Source: Macrostomum hystrix
Taxonomy: Eukaryota > Platyhelminthes > Macrostomidae
Length of the DNA stretch: 64,000 nucleotides
Assembly: GCA_950097015.1 (NCBI GenBank)
Contig: CATNEN010000014.1
Span: 620,001-684,000, forward strand
Reading direction: 5' to 3'
The notes under the pieces are model-generated. The model was not told where the DNA came from, did no database searches, and saw only the letters and a program-made list of their open reading frames with translations. Position 1 is the first letter of the stretch, and each line of letters opens with the position of its first letter. This document shows, piece by piece, positions 12,262-22,700 of the stretch. A program made the translations under genes and the position numbers.

Positions 12262-12462
12262 GGCCCGGCTCCACAGCTCGAATAGAGCAGCGAACCGTAG
12301 CAGCTGGCAGCCGCTGTCAGCCGGGAAGAACACGGCCTGGCACCAGCTCTTCAAAGCCTGGCACTCTATGAAGCAGCCGAGGCCCGTGCTCAGCTCAAAC
12401 TACCGGTTGGTCACCACGGAGAAGCCTGGACTCACTGAAACCCGAGTCTCCGAGGGGTTGGT
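12262..12462 (-). pseudogene. broken copy of the PAN-like exon of the WSC gene
   Basis: Read on the minus strand it aligns over its length with the second exon of the neighbouring WSC gene: the ECQ...SWCQ...VFFPADSGCQLLRFAA pattern matches ECQ...SWCQ...VFITADSRCRLLRFAA, and the end ELWSRA is the same. It carries a TAG at 12400-12402 and a deletion of about 30 bp near the 3' end. It indicates a tandem duplication of the WSC gene whose second copy has decayed. Confidence 0.75.
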
Positions 12463-12477
12463 GCTTTGCCTGAAGCT

Positions 12478-12664
12478 GCTTCCATCTGAAATACGAATCG
12501 CGAGTGCATAGCGGGTCAATTTTGTGCTTCCATCTGAAATACGAATCGCGAGTGCATAGCGGGTCAATTTTGTGCTTCCATCTGAAATACGAATCGCGAG
12601 TGCATAGCGGGTCAATTTTGTGCTTCCATCTGAAGTACGAATCGCGAGTGCATAGCGGGTCAGC
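12478..12664. repeat. 48-bp tandem repeat, 4 copies
   Basis: Four units with the core TCTGAAATACGAATCGCGAG, period 48. The array abuts the pseudo-exon, in the position of its former intron. Confidence 0.9.
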
Positions 12665-12848
12665 TTCCTAAATGATTGGCTCTATCATTTGGTGACACTG
12701 AATAATTTCAGGTATATCAAAGGTGCACATGGGCAATGAAATTCATTCCGGGGTTTCAGACTGCTAATTGAAATGCGAATTGGCAGCGAAAGTGTTTAAT
12801 ATTTCAGTTCGATATTCATTCAGAAAAAACTGAGAGTTGAGCAGCATT
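12665..12848. other. flank of the BEL element
   Basis: Unique AT-rich sequence that ends with the 5-bp target duplication GCATT at 12844-12848. Confidence 0.6.
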
Positions 12849-13161
12849 TGTACTGGAGCAATCCAAAAAAAGGCCGATAGCTAGTAGCCAATTATGCTGT
12901 GCTCAAAAACGGTAGGCAAATCGCGCTAACCAACCACTTGAACCGGAGGGGGGAGCCTCCACACGTTTATTATATAATTCAGTGCAAATAGGCTAAAACG
13001 GAGGGGGTGGGTGGACGATGCCACTGCACAATGCGAACGAGGGTTAGAGAAACAAGGTGAGTGCGCAGAGTGGAAGCGGACGTACAGTAATTGTAAATAA
13101 GGTAGATTTAAATAAGCATACAGCGAGTCAGCGACCAATCATACCACCTGCCTCCCGAACA
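12849..13161 (-). repeat. BEL 3' LTR
   Basis: 313 bp, identical to 18553-18865. On the minus strand it begins TGTTCGGGAGG and ends CCAGTACA. It includes a TATATAATAAACG stretch that could serve as TATA box and/or poly(A) signal. Confidence 0.95.
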
Positions 13162-13172
13162 TTCCCCCCACC
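13162..13172 (-). promoter_or_regulatory. BEL polypurine tract
   Basis: Minus-strand GGTGGGGGGAA directly precedes the 3' LTR, the expected position of the plus-strand primer for reverse transcription. Confidence 0.8.
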
Positions 13173-13935
13173 TTGACATGACAATGACAAAAAAAGCTAT
13201 TCGATGACAAACAAAAATTGAACGAATGTCGAATCAACAGCAACCTGCACGGACTAAACCTAACGACAAGCAATGCTAACACCTACCGGCACAAATACTT
13301 AGAGTACGAACATGCGTGCGTGTGGAATGCGGAACAAAGGATTATAATCAATATGGATCAAAAAATTCTTAAATAAATATTAATAACGCGATTTACTTCA
13401 ACTGAAAAACTAGCACAAACAAATGAAATACCGTCACCAAATAGTCACAACATTTGTTACCTTGAAAAAAAACAACAAAGAAACGACATTTAAATGAAAT
13501 GATGGATTTTAATTAAATCTCAAGTCTACTCCAACCTCGTAAACAATTCTCAACTCTAAACCAGCCAGTACGCGACACACCTGAAACGAAAAACTTACGC
13601 AGCGATACGTTCAAGCATATAAATCAGCTTACATGTACTCGTATGATGCGCTCCTACTCTAAATTTGCAAACGAAAAATTCGAAACAGAAAAAAAACTGA
13701 CCAAAGCAAAAAAACGATTTAGAAAACGCATTTTAACGCTACCTTACTTAAATATGCAAGACAAAATAAACCCTACACCGATATTGCAACGCTCTAATGA
13801 GAAACAACACCGCAGCATAAAAACAAAACAAAGTACGGAACAATAACCAAAAATAATACGACTCAAATAGTCTGCAATCTCGCACTCAACTGACAGTCCA
13901 ACGATTTTAACACTCCAATTCAAACAAAAAAAACT
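13173..13935. other. BEL 3' untranslated stretch
   Basis: AT-rich, without an open frame of coding character on either strand. It lies between the gag-pol stop and the purine tract. Confidence 0.6.
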
Positions 13936-16900
13936 TCAGCCAGCTGAAATCGGGCACAACTTAGTTATTGGTCGCGTCATTGTGCGGTCACCGACTCTGA
14001 TCGTGGCGACTCTCACGTGACCGTCGGGGCCGCGAGTCACCTCCAACACGCGAGCCAGCGGCCAATGACCTCGAGGCGAGTCCGGACTCACGAGCAGCGC
14101 CACGTCTCCGGGCTGTAGATCAGGAAGCTCTCGGCGCCACTTGCTGCGCGGCGCGAGTCCCGGCAGCCACTCGCGCAACCACCGCCGCCAGACCTGCGCC
14201 CCTAGCTGCTGAACATGTCGCCATCTTTTTGAAGGGCTGCGCGCGATGTCCACGTCCACCTCCGGAGCAAACTGCCCACCGCCTTGACCGATGAGGAAGT
14301 GGTTTGGAGTCAGCGGAACGTCGTCGCTCGGATGGGCCGATTGGTAGGTCAGTGGTCTCGAATTTAACAGCGCTTCCGCTCCAGCAACGGCACTCAGCAG
14401 CTCCTCGTCCGTGACGTTCGCCTCCTTCAACGTATTCCAAATAGCCTTCTTTGCCGCCTTTATCATTATTTCATGCACGCCGCCGAAGTGCGGAGCAGCG
14501 GGAGGATTGAAGTGCCATCGCATCTGCTGGTAGGCTGTCTGTTGCTGCAGCTTCTTGGTGTCCAACGCGTTGACCAGTTCCTGAAGTTCGCGCACAGCTC
14601 CGACGAAGTTTGTGCCGTTGTCCGAAAACACTTCGATTGGATGTCCTCGCCGACTCGTCATCCGGTGCAGGGCCCGTAGAAACGAATCAGTGTCCAGACC
14701 AAACGCCACTTCCAGATGGACGGCTCGTGTCGCCAGGCAGGTGAACAACGACAAATATCTCTTCTGCCGAGCCTTTCCACGACCCTGCTTGGTCATGAAC
14801 GGACCGGCGAAGTCAACGGCAACTCGTGCAAACGCGCGAAGCGGCTCCTGGAATCGACAGGACGGCAGCGGCGCCATGATCTGGTTCGCCGGCCGCGCTT
14901 TCCGTCTGCGACATTCTGCGCACTTCGCCTCCTTACTTGCCAGTTGCACTCCCAGGACTGCAGCCATGAGTTCCAATCTCGGCGTGCTCATGGTTGTGAT
15001 TGGAGCAACCCGTGTCTTCGAGGTAACAAGCCGAGCTGACCCCTCGCCGTTAGCTGTTTCACTTCTCCAGTAGCACACAGCTCCGTACGCTTTCTCCGAC
15101 GCATCCACAAACACGTGCAGACTACCATTTTTTGCCTCTGCCTCCTCCAGCGCCCTCGGTAGTCGGATCTCACTCAGGTGTTTCAGGTCTCTGCACCAAT
15201 CGCTCGCTCTCGCTAAGAGGTCCGCATTCAGCGTTTCGTCCCAATCAAGACCACACTGCCACAGCTCCTGCATTAACATTTTTGCTTGCACAACAAATGG
15301 AGAAATCAAACCAAGCGGATCAAAGACGCTCGCCAGCTTCTTCAACAGACTTCTCTTGGTGGTCACCTGACACGCATCTAATTCTTGCTTAAACGTGAAT
15401 TCGTCTTGCTCACTCTGCCAAGTGACACCTAATGTCTTGGTGCTCGGGAGTTCTCTGCTGTCTAAGGTCACCTCAGCTGCTCGATCGTCCGGCGGCACTT
15501 GCTTGAGCACAGCTCTTGAATTCGACACCCACTTGCGCGCATGCATGCCGGCGCGTCTCCATAACTCTCTGAGCTGCTCGTACAACCGGCAGGCAGCGGC
15601 CTCGTTGGGTGCTGAGTCGAGACTGTCGTCCATGTATGTTGAGTGCAACACTGTCTCTGCCGCCTCCGGTAGCTCGCTTTTCAGTTTCTCGGCATGAGAG
15701 CGGATGACGAATTGTGCTAAGAACGGCGAGCTCGTGACTCCGAACACTACTCGATTGAACTCGTAGACATCCGGCGGCCTGGAAGCGTCGGCATCCCGCC
15801 ACAGGAAACTGTGCAGCGGCCTGTCCTTGGGCTCCATCTCGATTTGCAGGTACATCTCCGCGACATCGCATGCGATCGCGATGGGAAATCGACGGAACCG
15901 AAGCAGAACTTCCACCAGGTCGCGCTGCAGCTTGGGACCCTGGAGGATCTGGTCATTCAATGCGGCAGCTGACGCGTCGAACACAATCCGCACTTTTGTT
16001 GTCGCCTTATCCGGCCGCAGCACCGGGAAATGTGGCAGAAAACAGCGTTCTTCGTTCTCAGCTTGCGCAACCTTCCGGACATAGCCTTGCTGCACGTACT
16101 TGTCGATCACGGCTTGATACTGTCTGCGAATTTGCATGTCCTTCATCAGTCGCTGTTCGGTGTTCTTCAACCGCTTCAAGGCCATCGGAAAAGTGTCTTT
16201 CGGGCACAAACGTTTTTCCTTCCAGGGAATCCCGATCTGGTAGCGCCCATTACTATACTGCAACGATGCGTTAGCTTGATTGATGGCTTTCTCCTCGTCA
16301 GACGTCAATGGATTTCGACTGTCCTCATCCGCGACGTTCTCGATCTCCCAAAACTGTCTGAGGATGCTGGACACCTGACTGCTCTCGGTTTCGCAGCTGA
16401 AGAACGTGGTGGCGAAATGGGTGCTCTGCCTTTTTGAGCTTAACGTCTGCTCTGTGCGACCGATGCACGTCCACCCCAGCGGTGTGAGGCGAGCTTTCGG
16501 CTCCCATGGCTGTCCGACAACCTCTTCGAGTGACACGTGAAAATCCGGGTAATCCGCTCCGATCAGCAGGTCCACGACAGCTGGTTCACAGAGCTTGGGA
16601 AACGGCACGTCCCGGAGATGCGGCCACCACTGCCCCAGCTCGCGCCAGTTGACGCCTTTGAGGGATCCCGTCACGTGATCTGCAGTGAAGGCGGTGAGCT
16701 CAGTGGATGCACGACCGTCCATGCTTTCCACGGTGAAGCTGATCGGGGCTGTCATGAACGTCTCCGATTGACCGTTGATCACGCCTACCTCGACCTTCTC
16801 GAGAGCTCCCTGCAGTCCTAGCGCTTGCGCGATCCCGACGTTGATGTAGCTCCTAGTGCTGGCGTCATCCAGCAGCGCGTTCACCTTCAGCTTCCGCGCC

Positions 16901-18486
16901 CCGTGTCTCAGGACTACTGGCACTGTTCGAAGTGAGACGTCGCTCTTGCTGGCCGACAGCAGCGTCACGGAACCGGCTTGTTTCGAACTGTTCGACCCGG
17001 CGACCTCGCCCGGCTTGGCGTCTGACGGCTTGGCTTGGTTTCGCTTGGCTTGGCTAGGCTCGACGAGATCGATGGTGGCTTGGTGTTTGTCAGCGTGCAG
17101 CAAGCGATGATGGAATTTCGAGCAGTTGTCGATGCCGCATTGTCGGCTGCGCCTGCACTTACTGCTCACATGGCCTTGGCCTAAGCACCTGAAACAGGCC
17201 TTTGAGCGCTGCGCAGCCTCCCAGCGCTTGTTCACCGGAAGCTTCTTGAACTCGCTGCAGGACCACAACTCGTGGTCACCTTGGCACACCATGCAACTTT
17301 TCGACTGCCCTTTTTTCTCACTCACGGTGCTATGAAATGTCTTCGGTCGTTGGTCCCGCGCTCCGCGGTGGATGGACTTCTGGCTCTCTAGGTGAGGCGT
17401 GGCAACGCCCTGCACGATTTCCAACGCTTCGGTCTGAAATTCCGCTTCTTGCAGCACCCACATCCGAAGATTCCTGACACTTTCCTGCTTCCGTTGCTCA
17501 AAGATCCACCTCCGATAGTGGGAAACCATTTGCTCGGGCAGTTTCTTCTGCAGTCTGACATACAGCATTCCATCTTGCAGCTCAGTGTCCTTTCCAGCCT
17601 CTTCTAAATTAATCACGGCTATATCCAGCAAATTTGCAAAACTTTTCAGATCTTTAGTGTTTCCGTAGCGCACAGCAGGAAAGTTATCCAACTCCTCCAA
17701 GTGCAAGGCGAGTTGCCGGCGTTTTCCACCGAACTTTCTATCAAGTCTTTCCTTGGCTGCCTCATATGCCGTCGCTGAGTGCCCTAAGTGCTCGATGACC
17801 TTCAATGCCTCACCTTGTAGATACTGCCTGAGTTGCAGCAGTTTAAACTCGGGCGTAGCGGGGGCGCTATCAATGCACGCCACAAAAGCTGCCTTCCAGT
17901 TCTCGTAACTCTGCTTGTCCCCACTGAACGTTGGGATTTCAACACGCTTTAACATCTTCCACAGGTCCTTGGAGATCTCCTTGGGGTGCGACGCCTTGCT
18001 GGACACAGCGCTAACAGAAAGTCTGTCTAACTCACCAACTGCTTCGTCTTGGTTTGCAGCAGCGTCTTCGGCATTTGCCCTCGCAGCAGGAGGCGCTTCT
18101 TGTTCGCGTTGCGCTTGACGGCCCCTGGCAGATTCGACGCGTTGAATCGCAGCCTGGTAGTCGCGCTCCATCTCCTCCATCTCGTCGAGCAGACGCTGTC
18201 GCCTCTCGTCGTCCTTTGTGCTCACGTAGCCTTCGTAAAGCTGTTCCTGAATGGTGCTGACTTGCTCCTGCAGATCCGACAGGTTATCACAGGCTTCTTG
18301 CACTTCGTCGTCAGAAGCGCGTTTCTGTAGCAGCCATGATAGCTTGCTCTTACACCGAGTTAGCGTTGCCTTTCTTCTGGACTTCTCAAAGCGCAGCTTC
18401 TCCAAATGCAGCGCGCGATCATCTTCTTGTTCGTCCTGCTGCGGTGGAATGTCGTTGTCGTGTTCCATCGTGGCCTCTGGTTGCAC
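13936..18486 (-). CDS. BEL/Pao gag-pol polyprotein, internally deleted (1516 aa)
   Basis: One uninterrupted frame. In order: an N-terminal coiled-coil rich in E/K/R (about 20-110), the Gag capsid-like region, CCHC knuckles (CFRCLGQGHVSSKC near residue 430), aspartic protease (LLDDASTRSYI near 540), reverse transcriptase (VRIVFDAS near 830, YMDDSLDS near 952), the start of RNase H (FVDASEKAYGAV near 1130), the integrase core with DDE residues (VDFAGPF near 1225, SDNGTNF near 1290, FGGVHE near 1335), and a C-terminal domain (about 1465-1510). Close to residue 1185 (about 14925-14945) the frame passes directly from the RNase H motif TPRLELMAAV region to the CxxC half of the integrase zinc finger (KCAECRRRKARP). 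The rest of RNase H and the HH half of the finger are missing, without loss of frame. The element is therefore probably not autonomous. Confidence 0.93.
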   Translation of the reverse strand: MQPEATMEHDNDIPPQQDEQEDDRALHLEKLRFEKSRRKATLTRCKSKLSWLLQKRASDDEVQEACDNLSDLQEQVSTIQEQLYEGYVSTKDDERRQRLLDEMEEMERDYQAAIQRVESARGRQAQREQEAPPAARANAEDAAANQDEAVGELDRLSVSAVSSKASHPKEISKDLWKMLKRVEIPTFSGDKQSYENWKAAFVACIDSAPATPEFKLLQLRQYLQGEALKVIEHLGHSATAYEAAKERLDRKFGGKRRQLALHLEELDNFPAVRYGNTKDLKSFANLLDIAVINLEEAGKDTELQDGMLYVRLQKKLPEQMVSHYRRWIFEQRKQESVRNLRMWVLQEAEFQTEALEIVQGVATPHLESQKSIHRGARDQRPKTFHSTVSEKKGQSKSCMVCQGDHELWSCSEFKKLPVNKRWEAAQRSKACFRCLGQGHVSSKCRRSRQCGIDNCSKFHHRLLHADKHQATIDLVEPSQAKRNQAKPSDAKPGEVAGSNSSKQAGSVTLLSASKSDVSLRTVPVVLRHGARKLKVNALLDDASTRSYINVGIAQALGLQGALEKVEVGVINGQSETFMTAPISFTVESMDGRASTELTAFTADHVTGSLKGVNWRELGQWWPHLRDVPFPKLCEPAVVDLLIGADYPDFHVSLEEVVGQPWEPKARLTPLGWTCIGRTEQTLSSKRQSTHFATTFFSCETESSQVSSILRQFWEIENVADEDSRNPLTSDEEKAINQANASLQYSNGRYQIGIPWKEKRLCPKDTFPMALKRLKNTEQRLMKDMQIRRQYQAVIDKYVQQGYVRKVAQAENEERCFLPHFPVLRPDKATTKVRIVFDASAAALNDQILQGPKLQRDLVEVLLRFRRFPIAIACDVAEMYLQIEMEPKDRPLHSFLWRDADASRPPDVYEFNRVVFGVTSSPFLAQFVIRSHAEKLKSELPEAAETVLHSTYMDDSLDSAPNEAAACRLYEQLRELWRRAGMHARKWVSNSRAVLKQVPPDDRAAEVTLDSRELPSTKTLGVTWQSEQDEFTFKQELDACQVTTKRSLLKKLASVFDPLGLISPFVVQAKMLMQELWQCGLDWDETLNADLLARASDWCRDLKHLSEIRLPRALEEAEAKNGSLHVFVDASEKAYGAVCYWRSETANGEGSARLVTSKTRVAPITTMSTPRLELMAAVLGVQLASKEAKCAECRRRKARPANQIMAPLPSCRFQEPLRAFARVAVDFAGPFMTKQGRGKARQKRYLSLFTCLATRAVHLEVAFGLDTDSFLRALHRMTSRRGHPIEVFSDNGTNFVGAVRELQELVNALDTKKLQQQTAYQQMRWHFNPPAAPHFGGVHEIMIKAAKKAIWNTLKEANVTDEELLSAVAGAEALLNSRPLTYQSAHPSDDVPLTPNHFLIGQGGGQFAPEVDVDIARSPSKRWRHVQQLGAQVWRRWLREWLPGLAPRSKWRRELPDLQPGDVALLVSPDSPRGHWPLARVLEVTRGPDGHVRVATIRVGDRTMTRPITKLCPISAG

Positions 18487-18528
18487 AGTAGTTGTTGTTT
18501 ATTCAGCGTGGAAACTTAGGCCTTGCCC

Positions 18529-18546
18529 AACCACGCTCTGCTACCA
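18529..18546 (-). promoter_or_regulatory. BEL primer-binding site (initiator tRNA-Met type)
   Basis: Minus-strand TGGTAGCAGAGCGTGGTT lies 6 nt inside the 5' LTR. It matches the complement of the 3' end of eukaryotic initiator tRNA-Met at 16 of 18 positions, as I recall that tRNA. Confidence 0.7.
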
Positions 18547-18552
18547 AAATAA

Positions 18553-18865
18553 TGTACTGGAGCAATCCAAAAAAAGGCCGATAGCTAGTAGCCAATTATG
18601 CTGTGCTCAAAAACGGTAGGCAAATCGCGCTAACCAACCACTTGAACCGGAGGGGGGAGCCTCCACACGTTTATTATATAATTCAGTGCAAATAGGCTAA
18701 AACGGAGGGGGTGGGTGGACGATGCCACTGCACAATGCGAACGAGGGTTAGAGAAACAAGGTGAGTGCGCAGAGTGGAAGCGGACGTACAGTAATTGTAA
18801 ATAAGGTAGATTTAAATAAGCATACAGCGAGTCAGCGACCAATCATACCACCTGCCTCCCGAACA
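18553..18865 (-). repeat. BEL 5' LTR
   Basis: 313 bp, identical to 12849-13161. In sense orientation (minus strand) it is the promoter-bearing LTR of this copy. Confidence 0.95.
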
Positions 18866-19334
18866 GCATTACTCAAACATCGTTGACATATTTTTGCGAT
18901 GCTGACAAAAACGGACCTTGTCACTCGAGCCAAGAAATTTTGTTCATGCCGTGAGAAACTTTCGTTGGACGCAGCTGCACCAGAAATTTGTTTTGCGAAA
19001 CTTTTAACGGTGCTGAAAGTTATTCACAAAACATGCAAAAAAGCTTCAGGATCCGGCAAGCATGTTGGGCTTCATTAAGTTTCCAGCCTGAATGTTAAGT
19101 TTGATAATTGGCAAAACTTTTCGTCAATAAATTTCAGCTGTCAATAATTCAGCTTGCCTATCACAAGCGGAAATGCGGCATAAATGAATGATGGCGCGAA
19201 TAATTATCATCTCGCTGGACAATTCGATAAAATGCTGCGCTCTTCATACGCAGCAAGCAGATTTGTCGATGCTCACCCAAGTAGCACAGTAAATTTTGCG
19301 ATATTGCTTTTCCAGCTCTGGTGCTAGAAAATTG
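18866..19334. other. no gene seen
   Basis: AT-rich. The only notable point is a 17-nt stretch at 19269-19285 (ATGCTCACCCAAGTAGC) identical to the exon 1 donor region of the WSC gene at 11267-11283. Confidence 0.5.
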
Positions 19335-19628
19335 CTAATCAGTTCGTGCTCCACTCAGTTCCACTCCTTGGAAACGCTGATTGCATTTTGGCATGTCTTC
19401 TCCAGAGTCCATTGAAGCGTCTTCAGCCGAAATGGTGTCGAAGTACTCATCCACCCTTGAAACGTCCAGTTGATCAATCGACAATGCACTCAACTCGTTC
19501 TCAATGTAGGACGGGCAGATATCATGTTTCTCGGTGTTCATCCTCTTCTCGAGTTCTTCTTGCAAAAGACCCACCACGTCTCCACGAGAGATGTCCAGAA
19601 AACCACTCGGGTAGCTGCTGTGCTCCAT
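19335..19628 (-). CDS. small acidic protein, unidentified (97 aa)
   Basis: A single open frame starting ATGGAGCACAGC and ending TAG at 19335. It is rich in Asp, Glu and Ser (for example EYFDTISAEDASMDSGEDMP), has no signal peptide, membrane segment or cysteine pattern, and resembles no family I recognise. Codon use looks coding (few rare or repetitive codons). A TATATAA motif lies 95 bp upstream of the ATG, which would give a short 5' leader. It could also be the terminal exon of a longer gene interrupted by the satellite, or chance. Confidence 0.4.
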   Translation of the reverse strand: MEHSSYPSGFLDISRGDVVGLLQEELEKRMNTEKHDICPSYIENELSALSIDQLDVSRVDEYFDTISAEDASMDSGEDMPKCNQRFQGVELSGARTD

Positions 19629-19722
19629 TTCCGACGATCTCAGATGCTCGTCTAAGTTCAGGTCGTCTTAGATTCTCTCAGGCTTAATATCCGATAGATT
19701 TCCTTTCCTTGCCCTATTTATG

Positions 19723-19729
19723 TTATATA
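19723..19729 (-). promoter_or_regulatory. candidate TATA box of the small acidic ORF
   Basis: Minus-strand TATATAA, about 95 bp upstream of the ATG at 19628. Confidence 0.35.
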
Positions 19730-19795
19730 CGAGCGTAACATAGCTGAGTTTAACTAATTCTATGTGAGTTTCGCCCCCACACCCCCAATTTCTTA

Positions 19796-22700
19796 CCCCC
19801 CCCCAAGTACTAGGCGACCTCAATACTATTTGGTTCAAATCCAGTGGCAGCTCTCAGGCCACTAATTTCTGTCCCCCCCTAGTACTAGGCGACCTCAATA
19901 CTCTTTGGTTCAAATCCAGTGGCAGCTCTCAGGCCACTAATTTCTGTCCCCCCCCTAGTACTAGGCGACCTCAATACTCTTTGGTTCAAATCCAGTGGCA
20001 GCTCTCAGGCCACTAATTTCTGTCCCCCCCTAGTACTAGGCGACCCCAATACTCTTTGGTTCAAATCCAGTGGCAGCTCTCAGGCCACTAATTTCTGTCC
20101 CCCCCCCTAGTACTAGGCGACCTCAATACTCTTTGGTTCAAATCCAGTGGCAGCTCTCAGGCCACTAATTTCTGTCCCCCCCTAGTACTAGGCGACCCCA
20201 ATACTCTTTGGTTCAAATCCAGTGGCAGCTCTCAGGCCACTAATTTCTGTCCCCCCCTAGTACTAGGCGACCTCAATACTCTTTGGTTCAAATCCAGTGG
20301 CAGCTCTCAGGCCACTAATTTCTGTCCCCCCCCTAGTACTAGGCGACCTCAATACTCTTTGGTTCAAATCCAGTGGCAGCTCTCAGGCCACTAATTTCTG
20401 TCCCCCCCTAGTACTAGGCGACCTCAATACTCTTTGGTTCAAATCCAGTGGCAGCTCTCAGGCCACTAATTTCTGTCCCCCCCTAGTACTAGGCGACCTC
20501 AATTATTTTTGGTTCAAATCCAGTGGCAGCTCTCAGGCCACTAATTTCTGTCCCCCCTAGTACTAGGCGACCTCAATACTCTTTGGTTCAAATCCAGTGG
20601 CAGCTCTCAGGCCACTAATTTCTGTCCCCCCCCTAGTACTAGGCGACCTCAATACTCTTTGGTTCAAATCCAGTGGCAGCTCTCAGGCCACTAATTTCTG
20701 TCCCCCCCCCTAGTACTAGGCGACCTCAATACTCTTTGGTTCAAATCCAGTGGCAGCTCTCAGGCCACTAATTTCTGTCCCCCCCTAGTACTAGGCGACC
20801 TCAATACTCTTTGGTTCAAATCCAGTGGCAGCTCTCAGGCCACTAATTTCTGTCCCCCCCCCCTAGTACTAGGCGACCTCAATACTCTTTGGTTCAAATC
20901 CAGTGGCAGCTCTCAGGCCACTAATTTCTGTCCCCCCCTAGTACTAGGCGACCCCAATACTCTTTGGTTCAAATCCAGTGGCAGCTCTCAGGCCACTAAT
21001 TTCTGTCCCCCCCCTAGTACTAGGCGACCTCAATACTCTTTGGTTCAAATCCAGTGGCAGCTCTCAGGCCACTAATTTCTGTCCCCCCCTAGTACTAGGC
21101 GACCTCAATACTCTTTGGTTCAAATCCAGTGGCAGCTCTCAGGCCACTAATTTCTGTCCCCCCCTAGTACTAGGCGACCTCAATTATTTTTGGTTCAAAT
21201 CCAGTGGCAGCTCTCAGGCCACTAATTTCTGTCCCCCCTAGTACTAGGCGACCTCAATACTCTTTGGTTCAAATCCAGTGGCAGCTCTCAGGCCACTAAT
21301 TTCTGTCCCCCCCCTAGTACTAGGCGACCTCAATACTCTTTGGTTCAAATCCAGTGGCAGCTCTCAGGCCACTAATTTCTGTCCCCCCCTAGTACTAGGC
21401 GACCTCAATTATTTTTGGTTCAAATCCAGTGGCAGCTCTCAGGCCACTAATTTCTGTCCCCCCCTAGTACTAGGCGACCTCAATACTCTTTGGTTCAAAT
21501 CCAGTGGCAGCTCTCAGGCCACTAATTTCTGTCCCCCCCCTAGTACTAGGCGACCTCAATACTCTTTGCTTCAAATCCAGTGGCAGCTCTCAGGCCACTA
21601 ATTTCTGTCCCCCCCCCTAGTACTAGGCGACCTCAATTATTTTTGGTTCAAATCCAGTGGCAGCTCTCAGGCCACTAATTTCTGTCCCCCCCTAGTACTA
21701 GGCGACCCCAATACTCTTTGGTTCAAATCCAGTGGCAGCTCTCAGGCCACTAATTTCTGTCCCCCCCCCTAGTACTAGGCGACCTCAATACTCTTTGGTT
21801 CAAATCCAGTGGCAGCTCTCAGGCCACTAATTTCTGTCCCCCCCTAGTACTAGGCGACCCCAATACTCTTTGGTTCAAATCCAGTGGCAGCTCTCAGGCC
21901 ACTAATTTCTGTCCCCCCCCTAGTACTAGGCGACCTCAATACTCTTTGGTTCAAATCCAGTGGCAGCTCTCAGGCCACTAATTTCTGTCCCCCCCTAGTA
22001 CTAGGCGACCTCAATACTCTTTGGTTCAAATCCAGTGGCAGCTCTCAGGCCACTAATTTCTGTCCCCCCCTAGTACTAGGCGACCTCAATACTCTTTGGT
22101 TCAAATCCAGTGGCAGCTCTCAGGCCACTAATTTCTGTCCCCCCCCTAGTACTAGGCGACCTCAATACTCTTTGGTTCAAATCCAGTGGCAGCTCTCAGG
22201 CCACTAATTTCTGTCCCCCCCTAGTACTAGGCGACCTCAATACTCTTTGGTTCAAATCCAGTGGCAGCTCTCAGGCCACTAATTTCTGTCCCCCCCTAGT
22301 ACTAGGCGACCTCAATACTCTTTGGTTCAAATCCAGTGGCAGCTCTCAGGCCACTAATTTCTGTCCCCCCCTAGTACTAGGCGACCTCAATACTCTTTGG
22401 TTCAAATCCAGTGGCAGCTCTCAGGCCACTAATTTCTGTCCCCCCCCTAGTACTAGGCGACCTCAATACTCTTTGGTTCAAATCCAGTGGCAGCTCTCAG
22501 GCCACTAATTTCTGTCCCCCCCTAGTACTAGGCGACCTCAATACTCTTTGGTTCAAATCCAGTGGCAGCTCTCAGGCCACTAATTTCTGTCCCCCCCCTA
22601 GTACTAGGCGACCTCAATTATTTTTGGTTCAAATCCAGTGGCAGCTCTCAGGCCACTAATTTCTGTCCCCCCCTAGTACTAGGCGACCTCAATACTCTTT

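Larger units (their letters stand above)
12844..18870 (-). mobile_element. BEL/Pao LTR retrotransposon with target-site duplication
   Basis: The element proper is 12849-18865, flanked by GCATT at 12844-12848 and 18866-18870. Two 313-bp LTRs (TG...CA) are identical by eye along their whole length, so insertion is recent. Read on the minus strand the order is 5' LTR (18553-18865), primer-binding site, one 1516-codon gag-pol frame, a ~770-bp untranslated stretch, purine tract, 3' LTR (12849-13161). No envelope-like frame is present. It sits between the decayed WSC copy and the small acidic ORF. Confidence 0.97.

Noticed and set aside
14473-18330. Many plus-strand frames of 60-150 codons
   Set aside because: Antisense shadows of the BEL gag-pol frame.
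19269-19285. 17-nt identity with the WSC exon 1 donor region as a second WSC exon
   Set aside because: The flanking sequence on both sides does not align; kept only as a weak lead.
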